From Pseudomonadota bacterium (GTDB lineage: Bacteria > Pseudomonadota > Alphaproteobacteria > Rhizobiales > Devosiaceae), in assembly GCA_023390785.1 (NCBI GenBank), contig JAEWCE010000202.1:1-8843 (forward strand): 8,843 bases of DNA. Reading direction: 5' to 3'. Shown here one piece after another: positions 1 to 6,268 of the stretch. The notes below the pieces were generated by a model. The model searched no databases and was not told the DNA's origin. It saw only the letters and a list, made by a program, of their open reading frames with translations. The first letter of the stretch is position 1; every line of letters begins with the position of its first letter. The position numbers and the translations under genes were made by a program.

Positions 1-461
1 CGTCCGGCCTCTACGGCAATTTCGGCCAGGCCAATTACGGCGCGGCGAAGTCGGGCATGGTCGGCCTGATGAATGTGCTCGCGGAAGAGGGCCGCAAGAA
101 CGACATCCGCGTCAACATCATCTCGCCCACCGCGGCGACCCGCATGACCGAGGAGCTGCTGCCGCCGCAGGCGCTGCAGCTGATGAAGCCGAACGCGATC
201 ACGCCCGCGGTCGAGTACATGCTGAGTGAGGACGCCCCGACCCGCACCATCATGGGCGCCGGCGCCGGCTCTTTCGCCGTGATCAAGATTTTGGAGAGCG
301 AGGGCATCAACCTGCCGGAGTCCGAATGGACGCCCGACGCCGTCGCCGCGCATTTCGCCGAGATCAGCGACATGTCGAAGGCCAGGGCGCTGACGGGCGC
401 GTTCGAGCAGACGCAGAAATACGTCGCGCAGGCCGCGGCGCGGGCGGGGATCAAGCTCTAA
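1..461 (+). CDS. Short-chain dehydrogenase/reductase (SDR), C-terminal part only
   Basis: The gene is cut by the left edge; the open frame runs from base 3 to a TAA at 459-461. The first residues read SGLYGNFGQANYGAAK, which contains the SDR catalytic YxxxK (Tyr codon 36-38, Lys codon 48-50). The catalytic Ser expected 13 residues before the Tyr falls outside the window. The GxYGNFGQANYxAAK wording and the following 'RVNIISPTAATRMTEE' resemble the dehydrogenase domain of the multifunctional beta-oxidation/17-beta-HSD4 type, so an NAD(P)-dependent 3-hydroxyacyl-CoA or related alcohol substrate is a reasonable guess. The roughly 90-residue tail after the core (ending AARAGIKL) suggests a full protein of about 300 residues with no fused hydratase or sterol-carrier domain. 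The Rossmann nucleotide-binding half is not visible, so cofactor preference cannot be read. A palindromic repeat begins four bases after the stop. Confidence 0.9.
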   Translation, partial: SGLYGNFGQANYGAAKSGMVGLMNVLAEEGRKNDIRVNIISPTAATRMTEELLPPQALQLMKPNAITPAVEYMLSEDAPTRTIMGAGAGSFAVIKILESEGINLPESEWTPDAVAAHFAEISDMSKARALTGAFEQTQKYVAQAAARAGIKL

Positions 462-464
462 GTT

Positions 465-566
465 GTCATTCCGGGGCGTCGCAAAGCGACGAACCCGGAA
501 TTCATCGTGCCACGGTCTTTGCCGTTCAATGGATTCCGGGCTCGCGCTACGCGCGCCCGGAATGAC
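465..566. repeat. Intergenic double stem-loop repeat (REP/BIME-like)
   Basis: The outer ends are a perfect 11-base inverted repeat, gtcattccggg (465-475) and cccggaatgac (556-566). Inside, the 8-mer attccggg and its complement cccggaat alternate: attccggg 468-475, cccggaat 494-501, attccggg 533-540, cccggaat 556-563. This allows two adjacent hairpins or one long one. The first hairpin carries an inner perfect 6-base stem with a three-base loop (cgtcgc aaa gcgacg, 477-491). Elements with these CATTCCGGG ends are, as I recall, common between genes in Bradyrhizobium-type genomes. It follows the SDR stop by four bases and may act as a terminator or mRNA 3' stabiliser, but there is no T-run typical of an intrinsic terminator. 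Confidence 0.75.
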
Positions 567-601
567 GCGCTGGGCGCGAGAATCTGGCTTAAACTCCCGC
601 C

Positions 602-1834
602 ATGACCTCAACCCGTAACGATATCGCCGTCATCGGCGCCGGTCCCGCCGGGCTGATGGCGGCGGAGGTGCTGGCGCAGGGCGGCGCGCGCGTCACCGTC
701 TATGACGCGATGCCGTCCGCGGGCCGCAAATTCCTGATGGCGGGCCGCGGCGGGCTCAATCTCACTCACAGCGAGCCGTTGCCGCAGTTCATGGCGCGCT
801 ACCGCGAGGCGGCACCGAATCTGCAAGCGGCGGTCGCGGCGTTTCCGCCGGAGGCGTTGCGGGCGTGGAGCGAAGCATTGGGCGAGCCGACGTTCGTCGG
901 CAGCAGCGGCCGGGTGTTTCCGAAAGCGTTCAAGGCTTCGCCCTTGCTGCGCGCCTGGCTGCGGCGCCTCGACGCCAGTGGGGTGCGGTTTGCCTTCCGG
1001 CATCGCTGGACCGGATGGGACGGCGAGGGGCGGCTGCTGTTTCGAACGCCCAATGGCGAGGCGGCGGTCGTTGCCGACGCCACGGTCCTCGCGCTCGGCG
1101 GCGCGAGCTGGCCGCGGCTCGGCTCGGATGGCGGCTGGGTCGGGCTCCTCGCTGCCAGGGGCGTTGCCATTTCCAGACTGCGGCCCGCCAATTCCGGCTT
1201 CACGGTCGCGTGGTCAAACGTGTTCCGCGATCGCTTCGAGGGACAGCCGCTCAAGGGCGTGGCGCTGGCGATCGGTGGGCACACGGTGCGCGGCGAAGCC
1301 ATGATCACACGCAGCGGCATCGAAGGCGGGGCGGTCTATGCGCTGTCGGCGGAGCTGCGCGAAGCCGTGCTCGAACTCGGCCATGCGACGTTGACGATCG
1401 CATTGCGGCCCGACCTCGATGCCGGCGCGTTGACGACGCGGCTATCGGGCACGCGCGGCAAGCAATCCCTGGCGAATTTCCTGCGCAAGGCCGCGCAAGT
1501 GTCGCCGGTCGGCATCGGCCTGATGCAGGAGGCCGCCATTGCGTCCGGCCGAACGCTGGCCTCGTTCGCGCCGCCGGAGCTTGCGCAGCTGATCAACGCC
1601 ATTCCGGTTCGGCTCACAGGCGTCGCCCCGATCGAGCGCGCGATCTCGACCGCGGGCGGCATCACCTTCGCCGAGCTCGACGACCGCTTCATGCTGCGCA
1701 AATTGCCCGGCGTGTTCGCCGCCGGCGAGATGCTGGACTGGGAAGCACCGACCGGCGGCTACCTGCTGCAGGCCTCGTTCGCGACGGGGCTTGCTGCGGG
1801 CAGGGGTGTGCTGGCGTGGCTCGAGAAATCGTAG
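602..1834 (+). CDS. FAD-dependent flavoprotein, HI0933/BaiN-like superfamily (PP_4765-type)
   Basis: The 410-residue protein begins with a Rossmann FAD-binding motif: GAGPAG at residues 12-17, with Asp35 at the end of the second strand. It is followed by the family hallmark GRKFLMAGRGGLNLTHSE at 41-58. The C-terminus has the second FAD-contact block FAAGEMLDW (372-380) and TGGYLLQASFATG (384-396). This matches the HI0933-like 'NAD(P)/FAD-dependent oxidoreductase' superfamily. The LMAGRGGLNLTHSE wording points to the group typified by Pseudomonas putida PP_4765. BaiN of gut clostridia, in the wider superfamily, is reported as a bile-acid enoyl reductase, but a bile-acid role should not be transferred here. 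The physiological substrate is unknown. The length is normal and there are no membrane segments or signal peptide, so it should be cytosolic. ATG 602 starts just before the FAD motif; no clear Shine-Dalgarno precedes it. Its TAG stop (1832-1834) lies inside the next palindromic repeat. Confidence 0.9.
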   Translation: MTSTRNDIAVIGAGPAGLMAAEVLAQGGARVTVYDAMPSAGRKFLMAGRGGLNLTHSEPLPQFMARYREAAPNLQAAVAAFPPEALRAWSEALGEPTFVGSSGRVFPKAFKASPLLRAWLRRLDASGVRFAFRHRWTGWDGEGRLLFRTPNGEAAVVADATVLALGGASWPRLGSDGGWVGLLAARGVAISRLRPANSGFTVAWSNVFRDRFEGQPLKGVALAIGGHTVRGEAMITRSGIEGGAVYALSAELREAVLELGHATLTIALRPDLDAGALTTRLSGTRGKQSLANFLRKAAQVSPVGIGLMQEAAIASGRTLASFAPPELAQLINAIPVRLTGVAPIERAISTAGGITFAELDDRFMLRKLPGVFAAGEMLDWEAPTGGYLLQASFATGLAAGRGVLAWLEKS

Positions 1835-1915
1835 GGTGGGCAAAGGCGCAGCGCGCCGTGCCCACCATCTCTCGCGGTTACGGCAAGTGGGCACGCTCCG
1901 CTTTGCCCACCCTAC
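1831..1915. repeat. Nested palindromic repeat between convergent genes, overlapping a stop codon
   Basis: The outer arms gtagggtgggcaaag (1831-1845) and ctttgcccaccctac (1901-1915) form a perfect 15-base inverted repeat. Inside are a second perfect pair, cgtgcccac (1857-1865) and gtgggcacg (1887-1895). The element carries the TAG stop of the upstream flavoprotein gene in its left arm (1832-1834) and ends 13 bases before the TAA of the convergent PLP-enzyme gene. As RNA it would fold on either strand, so it could end transcription or block read-through from both sides, although no T-tract is present. GTAGGGTGGGCAAAG ends are familiar to me from dispersed repeats in Bradyrhizobium genomes. Copy number cannot be judged from this window. 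Confidence 0.8.
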
Positions 1916-1928
1916 GGCAGTGTGCTCG

Positions 1929-3008
1929 TTACCGCAGCTTCCCTCGCGCCGCCACGGGCAGCGTGCCGATGATCTCCTCGCCGCGGACCATCACCACCTC
2001 GTCCATCATGTTGACGACGACGCAGACATGGTTCGGCACGATGCGGACGACGTCGCCGACATTGGGCCGGGTGTTGCTGCGGGACAGATCGAGGAAGCCG
2101 TGCTCCTCGGCGAACTTGGCGATCTTGGCCTCGGGGTGCTCCAGGATCAGGCCGTGGCCGTCGAGGCCGCCGGTATCCGTCGTCAGCGTCTTCGAGCCGG
2201 CATCGAGGATGCCGCGCTCGGGCGCGGCGCGGCTCACCACGGTCGAGTAGATGTGCAGCGCGCAATCGTCCCAGGTCGCCGAGCCCGCGGCGACCTGCAT
2301 GCGGTCGTTGTAGATGTAGGTGCCGAAGCGGTGCTCGGTGCCGCCCTTGAGCTTGCCGATGTTGACGAGGTTCGGCGTGCCGCCGGTCGAGACGATTTTG
2401 GCATCCAGCCCGTGCGCGCGCACGCCAGCCAGGGCCTCGTCGTAGAATTTCTGCGCGTCGGCCCAGCCGGTCTCGGTCGGGTACAGCATGAAGCCGACGA
2501 ATTCGAGCCCCTTGGACGCCGCGATCTCGCGCGCCAGCGCGATCGCTTCGGCCGGCGTCTCGACCCCTGCGCGCTTGCGCCCCGTATCGCATTCGACCAC
2601 GACCGAGAGCGGACGGCCCGATGCAGCGGCTGCCTTCGGCAGGCCGGCGACGACGGTGGAACTGTCGGCGGCCACCGTCATGTTGGCCTTGGCCTGCAGC
2701 GCCCCGAGTCGCGCCATCTTCTCGTCGCCGATCAGGTTGTAGCTGATCAGGATGTCGTCGATGCCGGCATTGACCATGATCTCGGCCTCGCCGAGCTTCT
2801 GGCAGGTGATGCCCTTGGCGCCGGCCGCGATCTGCATCTTGGCGATGGTCGGATTCTTGTGCGTCTTGATGTGCGGACGGTTGGCGATGCCGGCGTCGTC
2901 GCAGGCCTTCTGGATCCGCGCGATATTGCGCTCGACCCGGTCCATGTCGATGACGGCGCAGGGCGTGCCGTATTCGCGGGCGATCTTGGCGGCAAGGGGC
3001 GTGGTCAT
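1929..3008 (-). CDS. PLP-dependent D-threonine aldolase / D-serine dehydratase-like enzyme
   Basis: The 359-residue protein has an alanine-racemase-like N-terminal barrel and a D-Ser dehydratase-like C-terminal domain. The block RPHIKTHKNP places the PLP Schiff-base lysine at Lys48. Further family landmarks are STGGTP followed by TEHRFGTYIYND, DAGSKTLTTDTGG, and the metal site PNHVC with His327 and Cys329. Characterised eukaryotic D-serine dehydratases bind zinc through His and Cys at these places, whereas characterised D-threonine aldolases use His and Asp, so the pair seen here leans towards the dehydratase type. Bacterial relatives also include 3-hydroxy-D-aspartate aldolases, so the true D-beta-hydroxy-amino-acid substrate is open. 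It should be cytosolic. It is the last gene of a minus-strand cluster: its ATG (3006-3008) follows the ABC-F stop by three bases, with only a weak Shine-Dalgarno, suggesting translational coupling. Confidence 0.88.
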   Translation of the reverse strand: MTTPLAAKIAREYGTPCAVIDMDRVERNIARIQKACDDAGIANRPHIKTHKNPTIAKMQIAAGAKGITCQKLGEAEIMVNAGIDDILISYNLIGDEKMARLGALQAKANMTVAADSSTVVAGLPKAAAASGRPLSVVVECDTGRKRAGVETPAEAIALAREIAASKGLEFVGFMLYPTETGWADAQKFYDEALAGVRAHGLDAKIVSTGGTPNLVNIGKLKGGTEHRFGTYIYNDRMQVAAGSATWDDCALHIYSTVVSRAAPERGILDAGSKTLTTDTGGLDGHGLILEHPEAKIAKFAEEHGFLDLSRSNTRPNVGDVVRIVPNHVCVVVNMMDEVVMVRGEEIIGTLPVAARGKLR

Positions 3009-3011
3009 GAT

Positions 3012-4823
3012 CTAAGCCTGTTCTATCTCTTCGCGAAGCATTTCCAGTTCGAGCCAGCGCTCTTCGGCAGCAGACAGCTCTTCGTGTGCCTTGGCGATGG
3101 CGGCCGACGTATCGTCGAATTTTTTGCGATCCTTCGCATAGAGACTGGGATCGTCGAGCACGCGCTGCAGCTTGGCGATATCGGCCTGCAGCGTCTCCAT
3201 CTTCTTCGGCAGCGTCTCCAGCGCGTGCTTCTCGTTGAAGCTGAGCTTGCGCTTGGGCACGGACGAAGGAGCCGTGGCGCGCTCCTCCTTCTTCTCCACA
3301 GAGGCTTGCGCCATCGGCGCTTCGCGTTTCAAATATGCACCGCGCAGCGTGAGCATGTCGCTGTAGCCGCCGGCATATTCGGTCCACTTGCCGTTGCCCT
3401 CGGGCGCGATCACGGAAGTGACGACGCGGTCGAGGAAGTCGCGGTCGTGGCTGATCAGGATGACGGTGCCTTCGTAGTCGCCGAGCATCTCCTCGAGCAC
3501 ATCGAGCGTTTCGAGATCGAGGTCGTTGGTCGGCTCGTCCAGCACCAGGAGGTTCGAGGGTTTTGCCAGCGCGCGCGCCAGCATCAAGCGGCCGCGCTCG
3601 CCGCCGGAGAGCACCTCCACCGGCGTGCCGCGCTGCTCCTGCGCGAACAGGAAGTCCTTCATGTAGCCGACCACATGCTTCGGCTTGCCGCCGACCATGA
3701 TCTGATCACCGCGTCCGCCGGTCAGGGCCTCCGCAAGCGTCGATTTTGGGTCGAGGCTTTCGCGGTGCTGGTCGAGTGTGGCTACCTCCAGATTGGCGCC
3801 GAGACGTATCGTCCCGGAATCCGGCTGCATGCCGCCCGTGAGCAAATTGACCAGCGTGGTCTTGCCGGCGCCGTTCGGTCCGATGATGCCGAGGCGGTCG
3901 CCACGCTGGATGCGGGTCGAAAAATTGTCGACGATCTTGCGCTCGCCATAGGCCTTGGTGATGCCCTTCGCCTCGATCACCAGCTTGCCGGATTGCTCGG
4001 CTTCGCTGGCTGCGAGACTGGCGGTGCCGGCCGTGCCGCGATAATTGCGACGCTGGTCGCGTAGCGCGTGCAAATTGGCGAGGCGCTTGACGTTGCGCTT
4101 GCGCCGGCCGGAGACGCCGTGGCGCAGCCAGTGCTCCTCGTCGACGATCTTGCGGTCGAGCTTGTGCTGGTCGCGCTCTTCCTCCGCCAGCACCTCGTCG
4201 CGCCAGCTCTCGAACGAGGCAAAGCCGCGGTCGATCTGCTTGATCCGGCCGCGGTCGAGCCAGGCGGTCGATCGCGAGAGATTGGTCAGGAAGCGGCGGT
4301 CGTGGCTGATGATCACCAGCGCACTGCGGCGGCCGTCGAGCTCGCGTTCCAGCCATTCAATGGTGGCGAGATCGAGATGGTTGGTCGGCTCGTCCAGCAG
4401 CAGAATGTCGGGCGAGGGCGCCAGCACATAGGCCAGTGCCGCACGGCGGGCCTCTCCGCCGGAAAGATCGTGCGGGTTCTCCTCACCGGTGAGGCCGAGC
4501 TGCTCCAGGAGATAGCGCGCCTGATGCTGGTCGTCGCCGGGTGCGAGCCCGGACTCGACGTAAGCAAGCGTGGTCTTGTGCGCGCCGAAATCAGGCTCCT
4601 GCGGCAGATAGCGCACGGTGGCGCCGGGCTGCACGAAGCGCGTGCCGCCGTCCGGCTCGACCAGCCCGGCCGCGATCTTCAGCAGCGTCGATTTGCCGGA
4701 GCCGTTGCGGCCGATCAGGCAGACCCGCTCGGATGGCGCGACGTTGAGCTCGACGCCCGACAGCAGCGGCGTGCCGCCGAAGGTCAGCCTGATGTCCTTG
4801 AGTTGGATCAGCGGCGGCGCCAT
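3012..4823 (-). CDS. uup: ABC-F family ATPase, Uup type
   Basis: The 603-residue protein has two ABC ATPase domains and no membrane segments, so it is a soluble ABC-F protein and not a transporter. Domain 1 has Walker A GRNGSGKST (38-46), signature LSGGE (120-124) and Walker B ILLLDE (140-145). Domain 2 has GPNGAGKTT (315-323), LSGGE (405-409) and LLVLDE (425-430). The interdomain linker is rich in Arg and Lys, including RRKRNVKR around 240-247, as expected for the ribosome-contacting region. Residues from about 540 to the end form a charged coiled coil, the C-terminal extension typical of Uup. E. coli Uup is linked to ribosome function and to suppression of transposon excision; the same role here is inference. 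An AGGG Shine-Dalgarno about 10 bases before the ATG lies within the end of the preceding gene, whose TGA is only two bases upstream. EttA and resistance-type ABC-F proteins are less likely because of the long C-terminal coiled coil. Confidence 0.93.
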   Translation of the reverse strand: MAPPLIQLKDIRLTFGGTPLLSGVELNVAPSERVCLIGRNGSGKSTLLKIAAGLVEPDGGTRFVQPGATVRYLPQEPDFGAHKTTLAYVESGLAPGDDQHQARYLLEQLGLTGEENPHDLSGGEARRAALAYVLAPSPDILLLDEPTNHLDLATIEWLERELDGRRSALVIISHDRRFLTNLSRSTAWLDRGRIKQIDRGFASFESWRDEVLAEEERDQHKLDRKIVDEEHWLRHGVSGRRKRNVKRLANLHALRDQRRNYRGTAGTASLAASEAEQSGKLVIEAKGITKAYGERKIVDNFSTRIQRGDRLGIIGPNGAGKTTLVNLLTGGMQPDSGTIRLGANLEVATLDQHRESLDPKSTLAEALTGGRGDQIMVGGKPKHVVGYMKDFLFAQEQRGTPVEVLSGGERGRLMLARALAKPSNLLVLDEPTNDLDLETLDVLEEMLGDYEGTVILISHDRDFLDRVVTSVIAPEGNGKWTEYAGGYSDMLTLRGAYLKREAPMAQASVEKKEERATAPSSVPKRKLSFNEKHALETLPKKMETLQADIAKLQRVLDDPSLYAKDRKKFDDTSAAIAKAHEELSAAEERWLELEMLREEIEQA

Positions 4824-4825
4824 GG

Positions 4826-5317
4826 TCAGCCCTGACTGGTTGCGGCTGCATCAGCGCGACGCCGAGCGATCCGCCGCAGCGTCTGGTCGAGCGCCGAGAG
4901 GAAGGCGGAGCGGTCGCGCGGCGCGAACGATCTGGGGCCGCCGGTGACCTCGCCGGCCGAGCGCAGATCCGTCATCAGATTGCGTACCGCGAGCGTCATG
5001 CCGATCGATTCCTCCGTGAACGGCTTGCCGTTCGGCGCGAGCACGTCGGCGCCGGCCTTGACGCAGCGGCTCGCCAGCGGAATGTCCGAGGTCACCACGA
5101 CGTCGCCGGGGCGGGCGCGCTCCGCGATCCAGTCGTCGGCCGCGTCCATGCCGCTCCCTGCGGCAATGCGCTCGATCAGCGGGTCCTGCGGCACACGGAT
5201 GAAATTGCCGGCGACCACGCTGACGGGTACGTCGTGCCGAAGCGCCACGCGGTAGATCTCGTCCTTCACCGGACAGGCGTCGGCATCGACATAGATGCGG
5301 GTGGGGGCGTTAGTCAT
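4826..5317 (-). CDS. yaiI: UPF0178 / YaiI-YqxD family protein (DUF188, PIN-like fold)
   Basis: The protein is 163 residues from the chosen start. It shows the family hallmarks: VDADACPVK at 10-18, TSDIPLA near 76-82 and [14 protein letters not shown] at 126-139. Conserved aspartates (11, 13 and 78) resemble the acidic cluster of PIN-like nucleases, but no enzymatic activity is established for this family that I know of. The same frame stays open to an upstream ATG at 5345-5347. I prefer 5315-5317 because family members begin only a few residues before the (I/V)[10 protein letters not shown] strand, and the extra ten residues look unconserved. Neither start has a strong Shine-Dalgarno. It is the first gene of the minus-strand cluster and its TGA is separated from the uup ATG by two bases. 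Its partners suggest a link to RNA or translation, which is inference only. Confidence 0.88.
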   Translation of the reverse strand: MTNAPTRIYVDADACPVKDEIYRVALRHDVPVSVVAGNFIRVPQDPLIERIAAGSGMDAADDWIAERARPGDVVVTSDIPLASRCVKAGADVLAPNGKPFTEESIGMTLAVRNLMTDLRSAGEVTGGPRSFAPRDRSAFLSALDQTLRRIARRRADAAATSQG

Positions 5318-5358
5318 TCGCCGCGTGGTACCCCATTCGGACCGCAAAGGCGAGGGGA

Positions 5359-5386
5359 TTGACCGCTGTTCCCCGGGGCCTACGAT
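5359..5386 (+). promoter_or_regulatory. Predicted sigma-70-type promoter for the MaoC-like gene
   Basis: TTGACC (5359-5364) matches the -35 consensus at five of six bases. After a 16-base spacer, TACGAT (5381-5386) matches the -10 consensus at four of six. Transcription would start near 5393, giving a leader of about 32 bases before the ATG at 5425. The spacer contains the palindrome ccccgggg (5371-5378). A 5-base dyad, gggcc (5376-5380) and ggccc (5388-5392), brackets the -10 hexamer and could be an operator, though it is short for a GC-rich genome. No comparably good promoter was found for the divergent yaiI operon in the same 107-base gap. Confidence 0.45.
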
Positions 5387-5424
5387 CGGCCCTGAAGCAA
5401 CAAGAAATATGGGGAACGCCAGCC

Positions 5425-6225
5425 ATGCCGAACCGGCTCGAAACCTACCGCGTCGACGCCTACAACACCGCCAAGCAGTCCGAGAACAAGATGCATGACG
5501 ACAAGGTGGCGCAGCGCTTCGGCTTTTCCGGCGGGCTGGTGCCGGGCGTCGACGTCTTCGCCTACATGATGCACGTCCCGATCGCGCGCTGGGGACGCGA
5601 TTTCCTGGCGCGCGGGCTGGTCGAGGCGCGCTTCATCAAGCCGGTCTATGACGGCGAGACCGCCGATGTCGACGCCACCGATCACGAGGGCTTGCTGACC
5701 ATCGAAGTGTTCAGCCGTACCGAGCTCTGCGCGACCGGGACGGCCTCGCTGCCGGCGTCCGCGCCGGCGGTGTCGCTGAGTGATTACGTCGCGGTGCCCG
5801 TGGTGGCCGAACGCAAGCCGGTCGCTCCCGCGACGTTCGAGACGGGCAAATGGCTGGGCACGGCGCCGCGCCGCTGGATTGGGCGGGACGCGGCGGATTA
5901 TCTCACCGACATCAGGGAGAACGATCCGATCTTCGCGCGCGAGGGGCTGGCCCATCCTGGCCTGATCCAGCGCGTGATGAACCGCGTGCTGGTCGACAAC
6001 ACCATCCTGGGCCCCTGGATCCACGTCGGCAGCCGGATGCAGCTGCTGTCGGCCGCGCGCGCCGGCGACGAGATCACCGCGCGGGCGAAGGTCACCGCGA
6101 ATTACGAGAAGAAGGGCCACCGCTTCGTCGAGCTCGACGCGCTGGTCGTCGCCAACGGCACCACGCCGCTGGCCCATTGCCAGCACACCGCGATCTACCA
6201 GCCGCGCGAGCAGGCGGCGGCGTAG
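5425..6225 (+). CDS. MaoC-like double-hotdog protein, possibly non-canonical acyl-CoA hydratase or acyl-binding protein
   Basis: The protein is 266 residues long with two hotdog-like halves, about 10-110 and 150-260. In the first, [26 protein letters not shown] (21-48) resembles the MaoC/(R)-hydratase 2 signature around GDxNPxH: the His is kept (His24), but the catalytic Asp five residues before it appears to be Ser19. In the second, [19 protein letters not shown] (164-182) resembles the same loop with Phe170 where His is expected, so neither active site is canonical. LGPWIHVGS (195-203) and the strand [12 protein letters not shown] (231-242) fit the hotdog sheet. It probably acts on or binds a CoA thioester in the cytosol; no specific substrate can be read. 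ATG 5425 is chosen because gggga (5411-5415) sits about nine bases upstream and the only longer start, TTG 5359, coincides with the predicted -35 box. It is divergent from yaiI and convergent with the molybdoenzyme gene. Confidence 0.78.
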   Translation: MPNRLETYRVDAYNTAKQSENKMHDDKVAQRFGFSGGLVPGVDVFAYMMHVPIARWGRDFLARGLVEARFIKPVYDGETADVDATDHEGLLTIEVFSRTELCATGTASLPASAPAVSLSDYVAVPVVAERKPVAPATFETGKWLGTAPRRWIGRDAADYLTDIRENDPIFAREGLAHPGLIQRVMNRVLVDNTILGPWIHVGSRMQLLSAARAGDEITARAKVTANYEKKGHRFVELDALVVANGTTPLAHCQHTAIYQPREQAAA

Positions 6226-6229
6226 GCTC

Positions 6230-6261
6230 TTCACCCCGCCCCGCTTGCGGGGAGAGGTGAA
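6230..6261. terminator. Palindromic stem-loop between convergent genes, probable bidirectional terminator
   Basis: The 32 bases from ttcacc (6230-6235) to ggtgaa (6256-6261) form an almost complete hairpin. The inner core ccccgc/gcgggg (6239-6244 and 6247-6252) is perfect, with a two-base gap at the tip, and the arms carry two mismatches. It starts five bases after the MaoC-like stop and ends eight bases before the stop of the convergent molybdoenzyme gene, filling nearly the whole 43-base gap. There is no strong T-tract on either side, so termination efficiency is uncertain. The sequence resembles dispersed TTCACC..CCCCGC palindromes I recall from Bradyrhizobium-type genomes. Confidence 0.65.
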
Positions 6262-6268
6262 CAACCAA

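Noticed and set aside
865..2250. A 461-codon plus-strand frame overlapping the flavoprotein gene and running into the PLP gene
   Set aside because: Composition is Arg/Ala-rich without motifs; the flavoprotein frame alone carries the FAD-binding signatures.
1912..3387. A 491-codon minus-strand frame overlapping the PLP enzyme and the end of uup
   Set aside because: It is Arg-rich and motif-free, and runs out of frame through two well-supported genes.
1791..4064. A 757-codon plus-strand open frame opposite the PLP-enzyme and uup genes
   Set aside because: Its translation is a low-complexity mix rich in Asp, His, Val, Gly, Ala and Arg, typical of the antisense shadow of GC-biased codons, and it crosses two genes with clear family motifs on the other strand. 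No domain is recognisable.
5359..5424. TTG start at 5359 extending the MaoC-like protein by 22 residues
   Set aside because: The codon coincides with a good -35 hexamer, the added residues have no family resemblance, and ATG 5425 has a purine-rich ribosome site.
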